Shown here one piece after another: positions 1-9,924 of a stretch of 64,000 bases of DNA (its first letter is position 1; every line of letters starts with the position of its first letter). Below the pieces are notes generated by a model that saw only the letters and a program-made list of their open reading frames with translations, did not search any database and was not told where the DNA came from. The translations under genes were made by a program, and so were the position numbers. Source of the DNA: Boseongicola sp. H5. Lineage in GTDB: Bacteria; Pseudomonadota; Alphaproteobacteria; Rhodobacterales; Rhodobacteraceae. The stretch is from NCBI GenBank assembly GCA_020622165.1, contig JACNMN010000006.1, forward strand, positions 186,001 to 250,000, read 5' to 3'.

Positions 1-892
1 GCATGAAGTTGAACGCGATGAAAAGGACAACACCCTGCACAAGCGCGTAGTCGCGTTGCAGGATCGCGTCGAGGACGACCCGCCCGAGCCCCGGCAGCGC
101 AAAGATCTGCTCCACGATCACGGCGCCGCCGAGAAGATAGCCGAACTCCACCCCGCTGAGTGTCAGCACCGGGATCAGGGCGTTGGGCAGGGCGTGGCGC
201 CAGATCACGTAGCGTTGCGAAAAGCCCTGCGAGCGCGCGGTGCGCACGTAATCCTCGCTCAGGATGTCGAGCATCGCGGCCCGTGAGATGCGGGTGACCG
301 CCGCCGCGAAGGCGGTGCCGAGCGCGATCGCGGGCAGGATCATCTGGGCGAGGTTGCCGAGCGGATCCTCGCGGAACGGCACATAGCGGCCCATCGTCGG
401 CAACACGCCGAAGCCCACGGACAGGATGTAGATCGCCAGCAGGGCGACGACGAAATTCGGCATCGACTGGCCGATCATCGCGAAGACACGCACGAGCAGG
501 TCCGATGGCCGATCCGCCCGCGTGGCGGCATAGACCCCTGCCGGCAGGCCGATCAGAAGTGCGATGACCATGGACATGAGCGCCAGTTGCAGTGTCAGCG
601 GAAAGCGGTCGAGGATGATTTGCAGCACCGGCTGCCCGTAGGTCACCGAAATGCCCAGATCGCCCCGGAAAAGGCCGCCGAGCCAGCGGAGATACTGGAC
701 GGCCCAGTTCTGGTCGAGACCGAAATAGGCGGTGAGCGCCTCGCGCTGCGCCGGGGTCAGCATCCCGCCCTCGGTGCCCAGCATCGCCGTGATGGCGTCG
801 CCGGGCACCAGCCGGATGGCGATGAAGACGAAGACCGACACGCCCAGCATCACCAGCGGGAAAACCGCGAGACGTCTGAGAAAGTAACTCAC
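1..892 (-). CDS. Peptide-type ABC transporter permease (DppB/OppB family), partial
   Basis: Inner-membrane subunit of a peptide-type ABC importer, read from a GTG at 892 and cut by the window edge, so about 297 residues are visible. The N-terminus MSYFLRRLAVFPL leads into a first membrane helix, and a conserved VPGDAITAMLG stretch follows. The second half carries the permease loop motif (DYVRTARSQGF, then WRHALPNALIPV), as in DppB. The gene starts 28 bases after the binding-protein stop, so the two are co-transcribed behind murQ. The context points to uptake of a peptidoglycan fragment; that substrate is inferred. The partner permease and ATPases should lie beyond the left edge. Confidence 0.88.
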   Translation of the reverse strand, partial: MSYFLRRLAVFPLVMLGVSVFVFIAIRLVPGDAITAMLGTEGGMLTPAQREALTAYFGLDQNWAVQYLRWLGGLFRGDLGISVTYGQPVLQIILDRFPLTLQLALMSMVIALLIGLPAGVYAATRADRPSDLLVRVFAMIGQSMPNFVVALLAIYILSVGFGVLPTMGRYVPFREDPLGNLAQMILPAIALGTAFAAAVTRISRAAMLDILSEDYVRTARSQGFSQRYVIWRHALPNALIPVLTLSGVEFGYLLGGAVIVEQIFALPGLGRVVLDAILQRDYALVQGVVLFIAFNFM

Positions 893-920
893 GTCGGTCC
901 CTCCGCCGGCAGGCTTCGCG

Positions 921-2429
921 TCACTCGGAGATCGTCACATCGACAAGCCCGAAAAGCGACCCGGTCGGGCTCGGCTCGAACCCGTCAACACCGTCGCGCT
1001 GTGCGGTGTAGGTGTTGCCGGTGAAGAGCCAGACCCAGGGTGCCATCTCGGCCAGATGGCTTTCGAACCGGGCGAAGATCTCGCGCCGCGCCGCCTCGTC
1101 GATCTCGGTCCGGCCCTCGGCCATCAGGCTGTCGAGCGTATCGTCGATATAGTTGGCCACGCCTTGCAGGTTGCCGTCCCGCGTCCAGTAGCGGTTATAC
1201 ATCGTGTAGGGGTCGACCCGCCCGCCATTCAGCGCCACGGCCATGTCGAAATCCCCCGCGAGCCAGCGGTCGATATAGACATTCATCTCCTGCATCTCGA
1301 TCTCAAGCTCGATGCCGACCTCGGCAAGCTGCGACTGGATAAGCTGCGCCACGGCGGACGCGGTCGGCGGCTCGCCGGTTGCCGCCATGAGCGTCGCGCT
1401 GAACCCGTCGGCATAGCCCGCCTCGGCCAGAAGGGCGCGCGCGCGCTCCTGGTCCTGCTCGTAGCAGAAAAGCCCCTGCGGGTCGCTGCGATAGGCCGGA
1501 GATGTGAGCGGCCCGGTCACCTCCCCCTCGCCCAGAAGGGCTGCATCGAGGATATCCTGCCGGTCCACGGCGCAGGCGATGGCCTGCCGCACCGCCAGGT
1601 CGCCCATCGGCTCCCGCGCGGCGTTGAGCTGAAGCACATAATAGCTGAGCGTGGGCGCGGCGTTGAGTTCAAGCCCGGCCGTCTGCGGCATAAGCGTTGC
1701 CACAAGCGGATCGTTGATCAGCGCGAAATCCGCCTGCCCCGCCCGCAGCGCGGCCAGAAGCGCGGTTTCGTCGGGCAGCACATTCACCGCGATCTCGTCA
1801 TAGGCGATGTCTCCGCCATGCCAATCCTCGAACGCGGCAAGACGGGCATTCGCATTGGGCACCCGCTCGGCCAGGGTGAAGGGGCCGGACCCCACGATCT
1901 CCGTGCCGATGGTTCCCGCCGCGATGGCGGAGGCCGGCACGATGGCGGCATTGACCGAGGCCAGACCGTTCAGGATCGGGGCGTCCGGCCCGTCGAGCTG
2001 GAGAACGACGGTCTGCGCATCGGGCGTCTCGATCCCGATGATGGAGGTGTAGTTGGCCCGCGCCACGGCACCGGTCGCCTCGTCCAGGATACGTTCGAAA
2101 GAGGCGCGCACGTCCTCGGAGGTCACGGATGTGCCATCGTGGAACACCGCGTCGGGATCAAGCCGGAAGGTAAGCTGCGTGCCGTCTTCGGAGAAGGACC
2201 AGCTTTCGGCCACCGCCGGCTGAAGTTCGAGATTTGCATCGAGGCGCACCAGCGGCTCGTAAAGCAGTTCCAGCAGGCGGATCGAGGCGAAGCCCGGCTG
2301 CGTGTGCGGGTCCAGCCCGGTCGCGTCCTGCGACCATGCCACGTTCAGCGTCTGCGCCCCGGCCGGAGCGACCAGTGCGGTGGTGAGGCCGAGCGCCAGC
2401 GCGGCGGCCGTCTTCTTGATCGAAGTCAT
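921..2429 (-). CDS. ABC transporter substrate-binding protein, family 5 (peptide/oligopeptide type)
   Basis: Periplasmic binding protein of the ABC importer whose permease follows at once. The start is the ATG at 2429: AGGGAG lies 9 bases upstream, and the protein then begins with a clean signal peptide (MTSIKKTAAALALGL, cleaved near PAGAQ). Two ATGs further upstream (2459, 2438) lack a properly spaced ribosome site. The mature protein has family-5 features: LDPHTQPGF near the N-terminus, FRLDPDAVFHDG, and VRQAIACAVDRQDILDA in the middle. About 502 residues, normal for the family. It lies 26 bases after murQ on the same strand, so a MurNAc-peptide or amino-sugar ligand is likely, but the specificity is inferred. 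Confidence 0.88.
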   Translation of the reverse strand: MTSIKKTAAALALGLTTALVAPAGAQTLNVAWSQDATGLDPHTQPGFASIRLLELLYEPLVRLDANLELQPAVAESWSFSEDGTQLTFRLDPDAVFHDGTSVTSEDVRASFERILDEATGAVARANYTSIIGIETPDAQTVVLQLDGPDAPILNGLASVNAAIVPASAIAAGTIGTEIVGSGPFTLAERVPNANARLAAFEDWHGGDIAYDEIAVNVLPDETALLAALRAGQADFALINDPLVATLMPQTAGLELNAAPTLSYYVLQLNAAREPMGDLAVRQAIACAVDRQDILDAALLGEGEVTGPLTSPAYRSDPQGLFCYEQDQERARALLAEAGYADGFSATLMAATGEPPTASAVAQLIQSQLAEVGIELEIEMQEMNVYIDRWLAGDFDMAVALNGGRVDPYTMYNRYWTRDGNLQGVANYIDDTLDSLMAEGRTEIDEAARREIFARFESHLAEMAPWVWLFTGNTYTAQRDGVDGFEPSPTGSLFGLVDVTISE

Positions 2430-2455
2430 TCGAAACATCTCCCTTGTATCGGTTG

Positions 2456-3391
<936 letters not shown>

Positions 3392-3442
3392 GGCAGCTTT
3401 CTCCTCCCCAGGCTGGTGCGACACTGAATTTTGTATTCCTTA

Positions 3443-3471
3443 TTGTCAACATATTTGTGGTACACTATTCC
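3443..3471 (+). promoter_or_regulatory. Putative promoter of the rpiR-nagA operon in the divergent murQ control region
   Basis: TTGTCA (3443-3448) and TATTCC (3466-3471) are spaced by 17 bases and would start an RNA about 20 bases before the CTG start of the regulator. The segment is strikingly AT-rich against its surroundings. TATTCC also occurs at 3434-3439, 32 bases upstream, so the pair may instead mark binding of the RpiR-type regulator. The -35 match is good and the -10 match is weak. Confidence 0.35.
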
Positions 3472-3497
3472 AACACCACGCCGCCGGAGGTTTCACC

Positions 3498-4343
3498 CTG
3501 TCCATCCTCACCGTCATCGAAGCGCATCTGGAGACGCTGACAGCAGGCGAACGCCAGATCGCCGACGCGATCCTCGGCGATCCCGATACCGTCGGCCGCC
3601 TGTCCTCGGGCGAACTGGCCCGCGCGGCGGGGCGCAGCCAGTCAAGCGTCGTGAAATTCTGCCAGAAGCTCGGCTTCTCCGGCTATCAGGACCTGCGGCT
3701 GGAAATCGCGCGCGCCGCCGCCACCCGCATCGCGCCCCTTGCCGCCGTCCATGGCACGATCGAGGCGGGCGATGACCCGTCGGTGACGGCGCAGAAACTT
3801 CTGGCAAGCAAACTGCACGCGATGCAGGAGACGATTGGCGTGAACCCGCCCGCGCAGCTTGACGCCGCGCGCGACACGCTGAATGCGGCCGCGCGCATCC
3901 AGCTGTCCGGCGTCGGCGCGTCCTCGCTCGTGGCGCGCGACTTCGCCTACAAGCTTCAGAAACTGGGCGCGCCCGTGTCCTTCGACGCCGACAGCCACAT
4001 CCAGATGGCCAACGCCGCGACCCTGACACCGCGGGACGCGCTGGTCTCCCTTTCCCAGTCGGGCACCAGCCTCGAAACCCTGCGCATCGCCGAAACCGCG
4101 GCCCGGCGCGGTGCGTCCATCGTGACGGTGACGGGGCTTCAGCCGAACCCGCTGGCGGCGCTGGCCAGCACTGCGCTCAGAACCGTCACCGACGAAGAGC
4201 GCGTGCGCTCCTCCGCCATCACCTCCCGCGACGCGCAACTGATGATCACCGATCTGCTGTTCCTGCGCCTTGTTCAGGTGCGCGAGGACGCGGCCGATCT
4301 CATCAGCGGCGCAGCCGCGGCCGTAGCCCCGCTGAAACTGTGA
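3498..4343 (+). CDS. MurR/RpiR family transcriptional regulator
   Basis: DNA-binding regulator with an N-terminal RpiR-type helix-turn-helix (about residues 1-77; SSGELARAAGRSQSSVVKFC) and a C-terminal SIS sugar-phosphate-sensing domain (about 110-260; IQLSGVGASSLVARDFAYKL, VSLSQSGTSLETL). No ATG, GTG or TTG lies near the start of the homologous region. The best start is a CTG at 3498, exactly 7 bases after a perfect GGAGG. A longer frame reaches back to 3231 but overlaps murQ and the divergent promoter. It overlaps nagA by 4 bases. By analogy with MurR it probably senses MurNAc 6-phosphate or GlcNAc 6-phosphate and controls both arms of the locus. Confidence 0.88.
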   Translation: MSILTVIEAHLETLTAGERQIADAILGDPDTVGRLSSGELARAAGRSQSSVVKFCQKLGFSGYQDLRLEIARAAATRIAPLAAVHGTIEAGDDPSVTAQKLLASKLHAMQETIGVNPPAQLDAARDTLNAAARIQLSGVGASSLVARDFAYKLQKLGAPVSFDADSHIQMANAATLTPRDALVSLSQSGTSLETLRIAETAARRGASIVTVTGLQPNPLAALASTALRTVTDEERVRSSAITSRDAQLMITDLLFLRLVQVREDAADLISGAAAAVAPLKL

Positions 4344-5446
4344 GCGGCTCCTGCGATATCGAGGGGACGATCCTGACGCCGGATGGATGGGTCGCGGGCC
4401 GTATCCGCCACGGGGCCCGCATCACCGCGATCGAGGGCACCGCCGTAGAGGTTCCCACACCACCCTTCATTCTGCCGGGTTTCGTTGACTGCCACGTCCA
4501 TGGCGGCGGCGGCGCCGACATGATGGAGGGGGCGGAGGCAATCGCGATCTCCGCCCGGCTCCACGCCCGCCACGGCACGACCGCCTTCTGCCCCACCTCC
4601 GTCACCGCGCCTGTCGCGCAGACGGAGACCTTTCTCGATGCGCTGGCCGGGGTGATGGCCGATCCGCCCTCCGGGGCGGCGCGGATCCTCGGCGCGCATC
4701 TGGAGGGGCCGTTTCTCAACCCCGGAAAGCTCGGTGCGCAGCCACCCTTCGCGATCCCGGCCGACGCGGAGCTGCTGCGCGACTGGGCGCGGCGGGCGCC
4801 GCTGAGGATCGTGACCTTCGCCCCCGAGATGGACCCGGACGGCGCGCTTCACGCAGCGCTCGACGCCCTCGGCATCCGCGCCCAGATCGGCCATTCGCTC
4901 TGCGACTATGCGATGGCCCGCGCGGCCTTCGCGAAGGGCGCCGCCGCCACGCATCTGTTCAACGCGATGAGCGGGATCGCCCATCGCGGCAACGGGCTTT
5001 GCGGCGCGGCCTTCGCCCATGCAGAGCGCGCCGAGATCATACCCGACCTGATCCATGTGGAGGCCGGCGCCATCCTCGCCGCGCGCCGGGCGATCCCGTA
5101 TCTGCACGGCGTCACCGACGCGACCGCTGGTGCGGGCATGCCCGATGGACCCTACCGGCTCGGCGGACAGGAGATCGTGAAGGCCGACGGCGCCATGCGC
5201 CTGCCCGACGGCACGCTCGCAGGCTCGGCGCTGACCATGGATGTCGCCCTGCGCAACCTTGTCGAAATCGGCCTGCCCCTCGCCGAAGCGGCACGCCGCC
5301 TCTCCACTTTGCCCGCCGACTGGCTCGGCCGGACGGATATCGGCCGCCTCGCGCCGGGCGCCCACGCCGATCTGATCGTCGCGAACGACGCCCTGCGGAT
5401 CGACCGCGTGGTCATCGGCGGCGAACGGATCGACGGGGTTTCATGA
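4340..5446 (+). CDS. nagA: N-acetylglucosamine-6-phosphate deacetylase
   Basis: Cytoplasmic amidohydrolase that removes acetate from GlcNAc 6-phosphate to give glucosamine 6-phosphate, the step after MurQ. Family motifs appear in order: the metal motif GFVDCHVHGGGGADMME (about residue 50), the metal-ligand Glu in LGAHLEGPFLNPGKLGA (about 125), GHSLCDY, THLFNAMSGIAHR (about 195) and DATAGAGMPDG (about 255). Length 368 residues, normal. The GTG start overlaps the stop of the regulator (GTGA), so the two genes are translationally coupled. No glucosamine-6-phosphate deaminase follows; the next gene is an unrelated transporter. Confidence 0.93.
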   Translation: MSGSCDIEGTILTPDGWVAGRIRHGARITAIEGTAVEVPTPPFILPGFVDCHVHGGGGADMMEGAEAIAISARLHARHGTTAFCPTSVTAPVAQTETFLDALAGVMADPPSGAARILGAHLEGPFLNPGKLGAQPPFAIPADAELLRDWARRAPLRIVTFAPEMDPDGALHAALDALGIRAQIGHSLCDYAMARAAFAKGAAATHLFNAMSGIAHRGNGLCGAAFAHAERAEIIPDLIHVEAGAILAARRAIPYLHGVTDATAGAGMPDGPYRLGGQEIVKADGAMRLPDGTLAGSALTMDVALRNLVEIGLPLAEAARRLSTLPADWLGRTDIGRLAPGAHADLIVANDALRIDRVVIGGERIDGVS

Positions 5447-5751
5447 GCTTGGCGCAGTGAGCCCATGGCAAGGCAGGCTCCGGCTGCCTGCCTGCCCGTC
5501 TGGTCGCAGCGCAAGACGCCTCAACCTGTCGCCACGCCTGTCGATGACGGCAGAGGGCCGGCCCCCATCCCGAAATGGCTGGGGAGCATCAAACGGAACG
5601 TGCGCCCTTGCCGCCTTGCAACGGGGTCGACCACCGCGCTTTGCCGTGCGGCCTGTCCTGCCCGCTTGTGGGCCGCACCGGAAACATGGCATTGCAGGCG
5701 GGCAGGATGCGGCCGGGCACATCGATGGCCGCGAAAACGGGGCTTTCCATC
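5447..5751. other. Gene-free stretch between nagA and an EamA transporter
   Basis: No convincing gene was found here on either strand; the open frames are low-complexity Arg/Pro/Ala shadows. A hairpin GGCAGGC/GCCTGCC at 5472-5478 and 5486-5492 (7-base loop) lies 25 bases after nagA without a T-run, and may be a weak or factor-dependent terminator. The rest may be leader of the downstream transporter, whose start is uncertain. Confidence 0.5.
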
Positions 5752-6660
5752 ATGGCCGAGGCTGGACCGACCGTCGCCACCCAATCGCGCGCCGGATCCG
5801 CGGCGATCTGGATGATCGGCGCGATCGTGTCGTTCAGCGCGATGGCGGTGGCCGGGCGCACCGTAACGGTCGAGCTCGATACTTTCGAGTTGATGACCTA
5901 TCGCTCGGCGGTCAGTCTTGTCCTGGTTCTGGCGATCGGCGGTGTTCTGGGCACTCTGGGTCAGGTCCGGCGGAACAGGCTGGGCCTTCACGCGGTCCGC
6001 AACCTGACTCATTTCGCGGGTCAGAACCTCTGGTTTTACGCCATCACGCTGATCCCGCTGGCGCAGGTCTTCGCCCTTGAGTTCACCTCACCGCTTTGGG
6101 TCATGCTCCTTGCCGCGCTCTTCCTGGGAGAGCGGTTGACGCTGGTCAAAGCGCTCGCCGGGCTGGCCGGATTCATCGGCATTCTGATCGTGATCCGCCC
6201 GGGCAGCGCGGCGATCTCGCCGGGCATGATCGCCGCCGCCATGGCCGCGATCTGCTTTGCGGCCACGGCGATCTTCACCAAGTTCCTGACCCGCACCGAG
6301 ACGATCACCTGCATCCTCTTCCATCTTGCCGCGATGCAACTGGTCTTCGGTCTTGTCGTCTGCCTGATCGACGGCCAGATGACGTGGCCAAGCCTGGCCA
6401 TTGCGCCCTGGGTCGTTCTCATCGGGATTGCGGGGCTCACCGCCCATTTCTGCATCACGAAGGCGCTGAGCCTTGCGCCGGCCAGCATCGTCATGCCCAT
6501 GGACTTCGTTCGCCTGCCCGCCATCGCGATTGTGGGCATGGCCTTTTATGGCGAACCGCTGGACTGGGCCGTGTTTCTTGGCGCGATTTTGATCTTCGCA
6601 GCCAACTACGCAAACATCCTAGCAGAGAGCCGCGCGCATCGCCGGCCCGCGCAACTGTAG
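5752..6660 (+). CDS. EamA/DMT family membrane transporter
   Basis: Ten-helix drug/metabolite-type permease of the inner membrane, made of two EamA repeats. The first repeat begins near WMIGAIVSFSAMAVAGR, and the hallmark helix end LEFTSPLWVMLLAALFLGERL lies about 120 residues in. The second repeat ends with DFVRLPAIAIVGMAFYGEPL. Substrate unknown; the family exports amino acids, nucleosides and other metabolites. The ATG at 5752 is chosen because homology-like sequence begins just after it. Upstream in-frame ATGs (5725, 5683, 5575) would add a Pro/Gly/Cys-rich, non-conserved head, and none has a good ribosome site. Confidence 0.85.
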   Translation: MAEAGPTVATQSRAGSAAIWMIGAIVSFSAMAVAGRTVTVELDTFELMTYRSAVSLVLVLAIGGVLGTLGQVRRNRLGLHAVRNLTHFAGQNLWFYAITLIPLAQVFALEFTSPLWVMLLAALFLGERLTLVKALAGLAGFIGILIVIRPGSAAISPGMIAAAMAAICFAATAIFTKFLTRTETITCILFHLAAMQLVFGLVVCLIDGQMTWPSLAIAPWVVLIGIAGLTAHFCITKALSLAPASIVMPMDFVRLPAIAIVGMAFYGEPLDWAVFLGAILIFAANYANILAESRAHRRPAQL

Positions 6661-6790
6661 CAATTCTGACACAATGCCACCCCGACGGATAACGCGGAGC
6701 GCCGCTTACGTCAGGGAATATTTGACCGATAACCGCGTGGATCGTGTATCTTTCTTTCGAAGGGGCATTTCACTCTCAGGGAGGAGAGCA

Positions 6791-7897
6791 ATGAAAAACA
6801 TCGTCGCAGCCAGCGCTGCACTCTTGGCCAGCACTGCAATCGCCAGCGCAGACATCAGCCGCACCGATCAGAGCATGCGCGTTCTTTTCGAGGACGTAGG
6901 GCCGAGTGGAAACTACGTCGAGCTCTCGTTTGGCCGGGTACAACCCGAGGCCAATACCCCCACTTTGCCGAACCCGCTGCGTGACTACACGTTGCCTGGT
7001 TTTGCATTCCTGCACCGAATGAACGATCAGCTTTCATTTGCCGTCATTTACGATAATCCCTTTGGTGCTGCGGTCGGCTATCCCGGCTTCGCGACACCCG
7101 CTGGTCTTCCGTTTTTTGGCGGCAACGCCAATGTGGAAACCGAAGCTCTGACCGTGACCGGGCGCTATGAGTTCGGCAATGGCTTCAGCGTCCACGCCGG
7201 ATTGCGAGCATTGGAGTCCACCGGTACGATTTATACAGGAGTAAACCCTCCTGCGTTTTCGGAACTGAATGCCTCGTCGAGCGAACCGGGCCTTGGCTAC
7301 CTTGTCGGAGCAGCCTATGAGATCCCCGACATCGCCTTGCGCGTTGCGCTGACGTATCACTCCGCGATAGACGTTTCGTTCACGGGCACTGAGGCAACAG
7401 TCGTTCCGCAAACCGGAGTGGCTTCAGCAACCGTAGACACGGCCTTCGAAGTGGAGTTCCCCGAAAGCATCAATCTTGAATTTCAGTCGGGCATTGCCGA
7501 AGACACTCTGCTGTTCGGCTCAATCCGACATGCGTTCTGGGACGGTTTCAACGTCACAACACCTGGCGCCACCGGGGGGCGGTACGTGAATTTCACTTCC
7601 GACAGCACAACCTACACGATTGGCGTCGGACGTCGCTTCAACGAAAACTGGTCAGGTTCGATCGCATATACCCATCGCACATCGGGCGCGACACCAAGCG
7701 ATACGGCGCTTTCTCCGACAACCGGCTTGGACTCCATTACACTTGCGGGCCAGTACGAGCAGGACGCGTTCACTGTGTCGGGCGGCATAACATATGGCAT
7801 GCCTGGCGATCAGGTCGTGAATAGCCTTGCCGGGCCACTGAACTTCGAAGACAACCGTGTGCTTGGTATCGGGTTGCGTGTCGGCTTCCGCTTCTGA
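6791..7897 (+). CDS. OmpP1/FadL-family outer-membrane transporter
   Basis: Predicted outer-membrane beta-barrel for hydrophobic substrates. The ATG at 6791 follows a good GGGAGGAGAG site. A signal peptide (MKNIVAASAALLASTAIASA) gives a mature protein of about 349 residues. Evenly spaced amphipathic strands run to a terminal GLRVGFRF ending in Phe, the usual barrel-assembly signal. Strand motifs such as ITLAGQYEQDAFTVSGGITYG resemble FadL barrels. Many Thr, Asn and Ser codons and a visibly lower GC content than neighbours suggest relaxed codon use or transfer. It is a single-gene unit with its own terminator. FadL homologues import fatty acids or aromatics; the substrate here is unknown. Confidence 0.8.
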   Translation: MKNIVAASAALLASTAIASADISRTDQSMRVLFEDVGPSGNYVELSFGRVQPEANTPTLPNPLRDYTLPGFAFLHRMNDQLSFAVIYDNPFGAAVGYPGFATPAGLPFFGGNANVETEALTVTGRYEFGNGFSVHAGLRALESTGTIYTGVNPPAFSELNASSSEPGLGYLVGAAYEIPDIALRVALTYHSAIDVSFTGTEATVVPQTGVASATVDTAFEVEFPESINLEFQSGIAEDTLLFGSIRHAFWDGFNVTTPGATGGRYVNFTSDSTTYTIGVGRRFNENWSGSIAYTHRTSGATPSDTALSPTTGLDSITLAGQYEQDAFTVSGGITYGMPGDQVVNSLAGPLNFEDNRVLGIGLRVGFRF

Positions 7898-7917
7898 TCC
7901 TAACAAGTCAAAATCTC

Positions 7918-7950
7918 ACCCGCGCGTCGTATTCCGGTCGCGCGGGTTTT
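7918..7950 (+). terminator. Rho-independent terminator after the FadL-like gene
   Basis: Perfect 9-bp stem ACCCGCGCG (7918-7926) / CGCGCGGGT (7939-7947), 12-base loop, then TTTT. It starts 21 bases after the stop codon and isolates this gene from the EamA gene that follows. Confidence 0.85.
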
Positions 7951-8004
7951 CCATGGCGCAACTTCCGGGTCGCAGGCGGCGTGGCAAGCGGCTAGACCGG
8001 CGGC

Positions 8005-8940
8005 ATGACCAGCGCCGTCCCCTCGACCCAAACCCTCCGTCTCAGCTACCGTGCATGGGCCGAGATGACGCTACTGGGCGTCATCTGGGGCGCGTCCTTC
8101 CTGTCCATCAAGCTTGCCCTGTCCGAAGTGCCGGTCATGACGCTGGTCGCGCATCGGGTGTTCTGGGCCTGCCTGCTGCTTTGGGCCTATGTGATATGGC
8201 GGGGCCTGGCCGTGCCCCGCAGCCCGCGTATCTGGGGCGCGTTTCTTGTCATGGGGCTTCTCAACAACATCATCCCCTTTTCGCTCATGGCCTGGGGGCA
8301 GCAATTTATCGAAACCGGGCTGACATCCATCTTCAATGCGGCCACGGCGGTTTTCGGTGTGCTGGTGGCGGCGATGGTGTTCCGGGATGAACGGCTGACC
8401 CTCAGGCGCGGCCTTGGCGTGACCATCGCGTTTTTCGGGGTCGTCGTGGCGATCGGCTTCGAAAGTCTCGCCGATTTCGACATACGCAGCCTGGCCCAAC
8501 TGGCCATCGTCGCCGGAACACTGTCCTACGCCGTTGCCGCGGCATGGGCGCGGGTGCATCTGGTGGGTCTGCCGCCACAGGTCGCCGCGGCCGGCATGCT
8601 CACCGGCGCCTCGCTTGTCATGGTGCCGCTGGCATGGATGATCGACGGAGCGCCGAAGATGCCCACCGATCCGGTCACCTTCGCGGCCATCGGCTATTTC
8701 GCGGCCTTCGGCACCGCCATCGCCTACCTGCTCTACTACCGGATCCTCGCCATGGCGGGCAGCGGCAATGCCATGCTTGTCACCCTGCTCATTCCGCCGG
8801 TGGCGATCCTGCTTGGTGCCGCCGTGCTTGGAGAACGGCTCGATCCGTCGGCCTTCGCGGGTTTCGCATTGCTGGCCGCCGGGCTGCTGATCCTTGATGG
8901 CCGCGCGCTACAGATTTTCCGAAAATCGCCGCCCATCTGA
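8005..8940 (+). CDS. EamA/DMT family membrane transporter
   Basis: Inner-membrane permease of 311 residues with two EamA repeats and about ten helices. Typical positions are WGASFLSIKLALSEVPVM in helix 1, FNAATAVFGVLVAAMVFRDERL closing repeat 1, and a matching LLIPPVAILLGAAVLGERL closing repeat 2. The ATG at 8005 begins a short cytoplasmic head and has only a weak GGCGGC site upstream. It is unlike the other EamA protein of this window beyond the fold, so it is not a recent duplicate. Substrate unknown. It stands after a strong terminator and 65 bases before the next gene, so it may be the first gene of a short transcript. Confidence 0.88.
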   Translation: MTSAVPSTQTLRLSYRAWAEMTLLGVIWGASFLSIKLALSEVPVMTLVAHRVFWACLLLWAYVIWRGLAVPRSPRIWGAFLVMGLLNNIIPFSLMAWGQQFIETGLTSIFNAATAVFGVLVAAMVFRDERLTLRRGLGVTIAFFGVVVAIGFESLADFDIRSLAQLAIVAGTLSYAVAAAWARVHLVGLPPQVAAAGMLTGASLVMVPLAWMIDGAPKMPTDPVTFAAIGYFAAFGTAIAYLLYYRILAMAGSGNAMLVTLLIPPVAILLGAAVLGERLDPSAFAGFALLAAGLLILDGRALQIFRKSPPI

Positions 8941-9005
8941 ATTTTTGGATGAAGAAGGGCCGCGCGCGCGCTAGGGGTTAGATCTCCACCAGCGGGACAC
9001 CCCAG

Positions 9006-9884
9006 ATGAGTTTGATCTACGAGACACACCGGGCCTGGCGCGACGCGCCCGAAAAGCACCTGCTGGTATTCGGGATGTCCGGCCTTGGAAAAACCAGGCT
9101 GGCCAGTCTGTTGCGCGCCGATGGGGACTGGTTTCACTACTCCGTCGATTACCGTATCGGCACCGCCTATATGGGCGAACACATTGCCGATAATCTGAAA
9201 CATATCGCGATGCGGACGCCGTTTCTGGCCGAGCTTCTGAGGTCGGACTCGATCTATATCGGCTCCAACATCACCTTCGACAATCTGGCCCCCCTGTCGA
9301 CCTTTCTGGGCAAACCGGGCAATCCCGCGAAGGGCGGGTTGCCGCTGGAAGAGTATCAGAGACGTCAGGCCCTGCATCGCCGGGCTGAGATCAACGCGCT
9401 TCTGGACACGCCCAGCTTCATCGCGCGCGCCCGCGATCTCTATGGCTATCCGAACTTCATCTGCGATACCGGCGGATCGATCTGCGAGGTGGTGGACCCG
9501 TCCGATCCGGCGGACGAGGTCTTGCGCGCGTTGCAGGCCAACACGCTGATGGTCTGGATCGAAGGCAGCCCCGATCACACGGCCGAGCTGATCCGCCGCT
9601 TCGATCAGGCCCCGAAGCCGATGTATTATCAACCCGATTTCCTGATTGGTCAGTGGACCGCATATCTCAGGGAAAACAGTGTCCTGCCGGACGACGTTGA
9701 CCCAGACGCCTTTGTCCGTTTCGCCTACGCCAAGGCCCTTGCCCATCGCGCGCCGCTCTATCGAGCGATGGCCGAAAACTGGGGCGTGACGGTGGGTGCC
9801 GACGAGATCGCCAAGGTCCGTGACGGAAAGGATGCAGTCGAGCTGATCGGGACCGCCCTTGGCAGGCGCAAGCAAAAGGCCTAA
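9006..9884 (+). CDS. P-loop NTP-binding protein of unknown function
   Basis: A 292-residue soluble protein with an N-terminal Walker A motif, [14 protein letters not shown] (about residues 23-36), following a short beta strand HLLVF. The layout recalls small-molecule kinases or AAA-type ATPases, but no other diagnostic motif was recognised, so no reaction is proposed. Other notable stretches are [20 protein letters not shown] just after the P-loop and [18 protein letters not shown] near residue 165, which could serve as an acidic metal or lid region. It reads toward metA with only 40 bases between them, so the pair is probably co-transcribed. Confidence 0.75.
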   Translation: MSLIYETHRAWRDAPEKHLLVFGMSGLGKTRLASLLRADGDWFHYSVDYRIGTAYMGEHIADNLKHIAMRTPFLAELLRSDSIYIGSNITFDNLAPLSTFLGKPGNPAKGGLPLEEYQRRQALHRRAEINALLDTPSFIARARDLYGYPNFICDTGGSICEVVDPSDPADEVLRALQANTLMVWIEGSPDHTAELIRRFDQAPKPMYYQPDFLIGQWTAYLRENSVLPDDVDPDAFVRFAYAKALAHRAPLYRAMAENWGVTVGADEIAKVRDGKDAVELIGTALGRRKQKA

Positions 9885-9924
9885 ATCCAGCCTTCCCAGA
9901 CCCGTGCCGTTCAGGACCCTTCCG

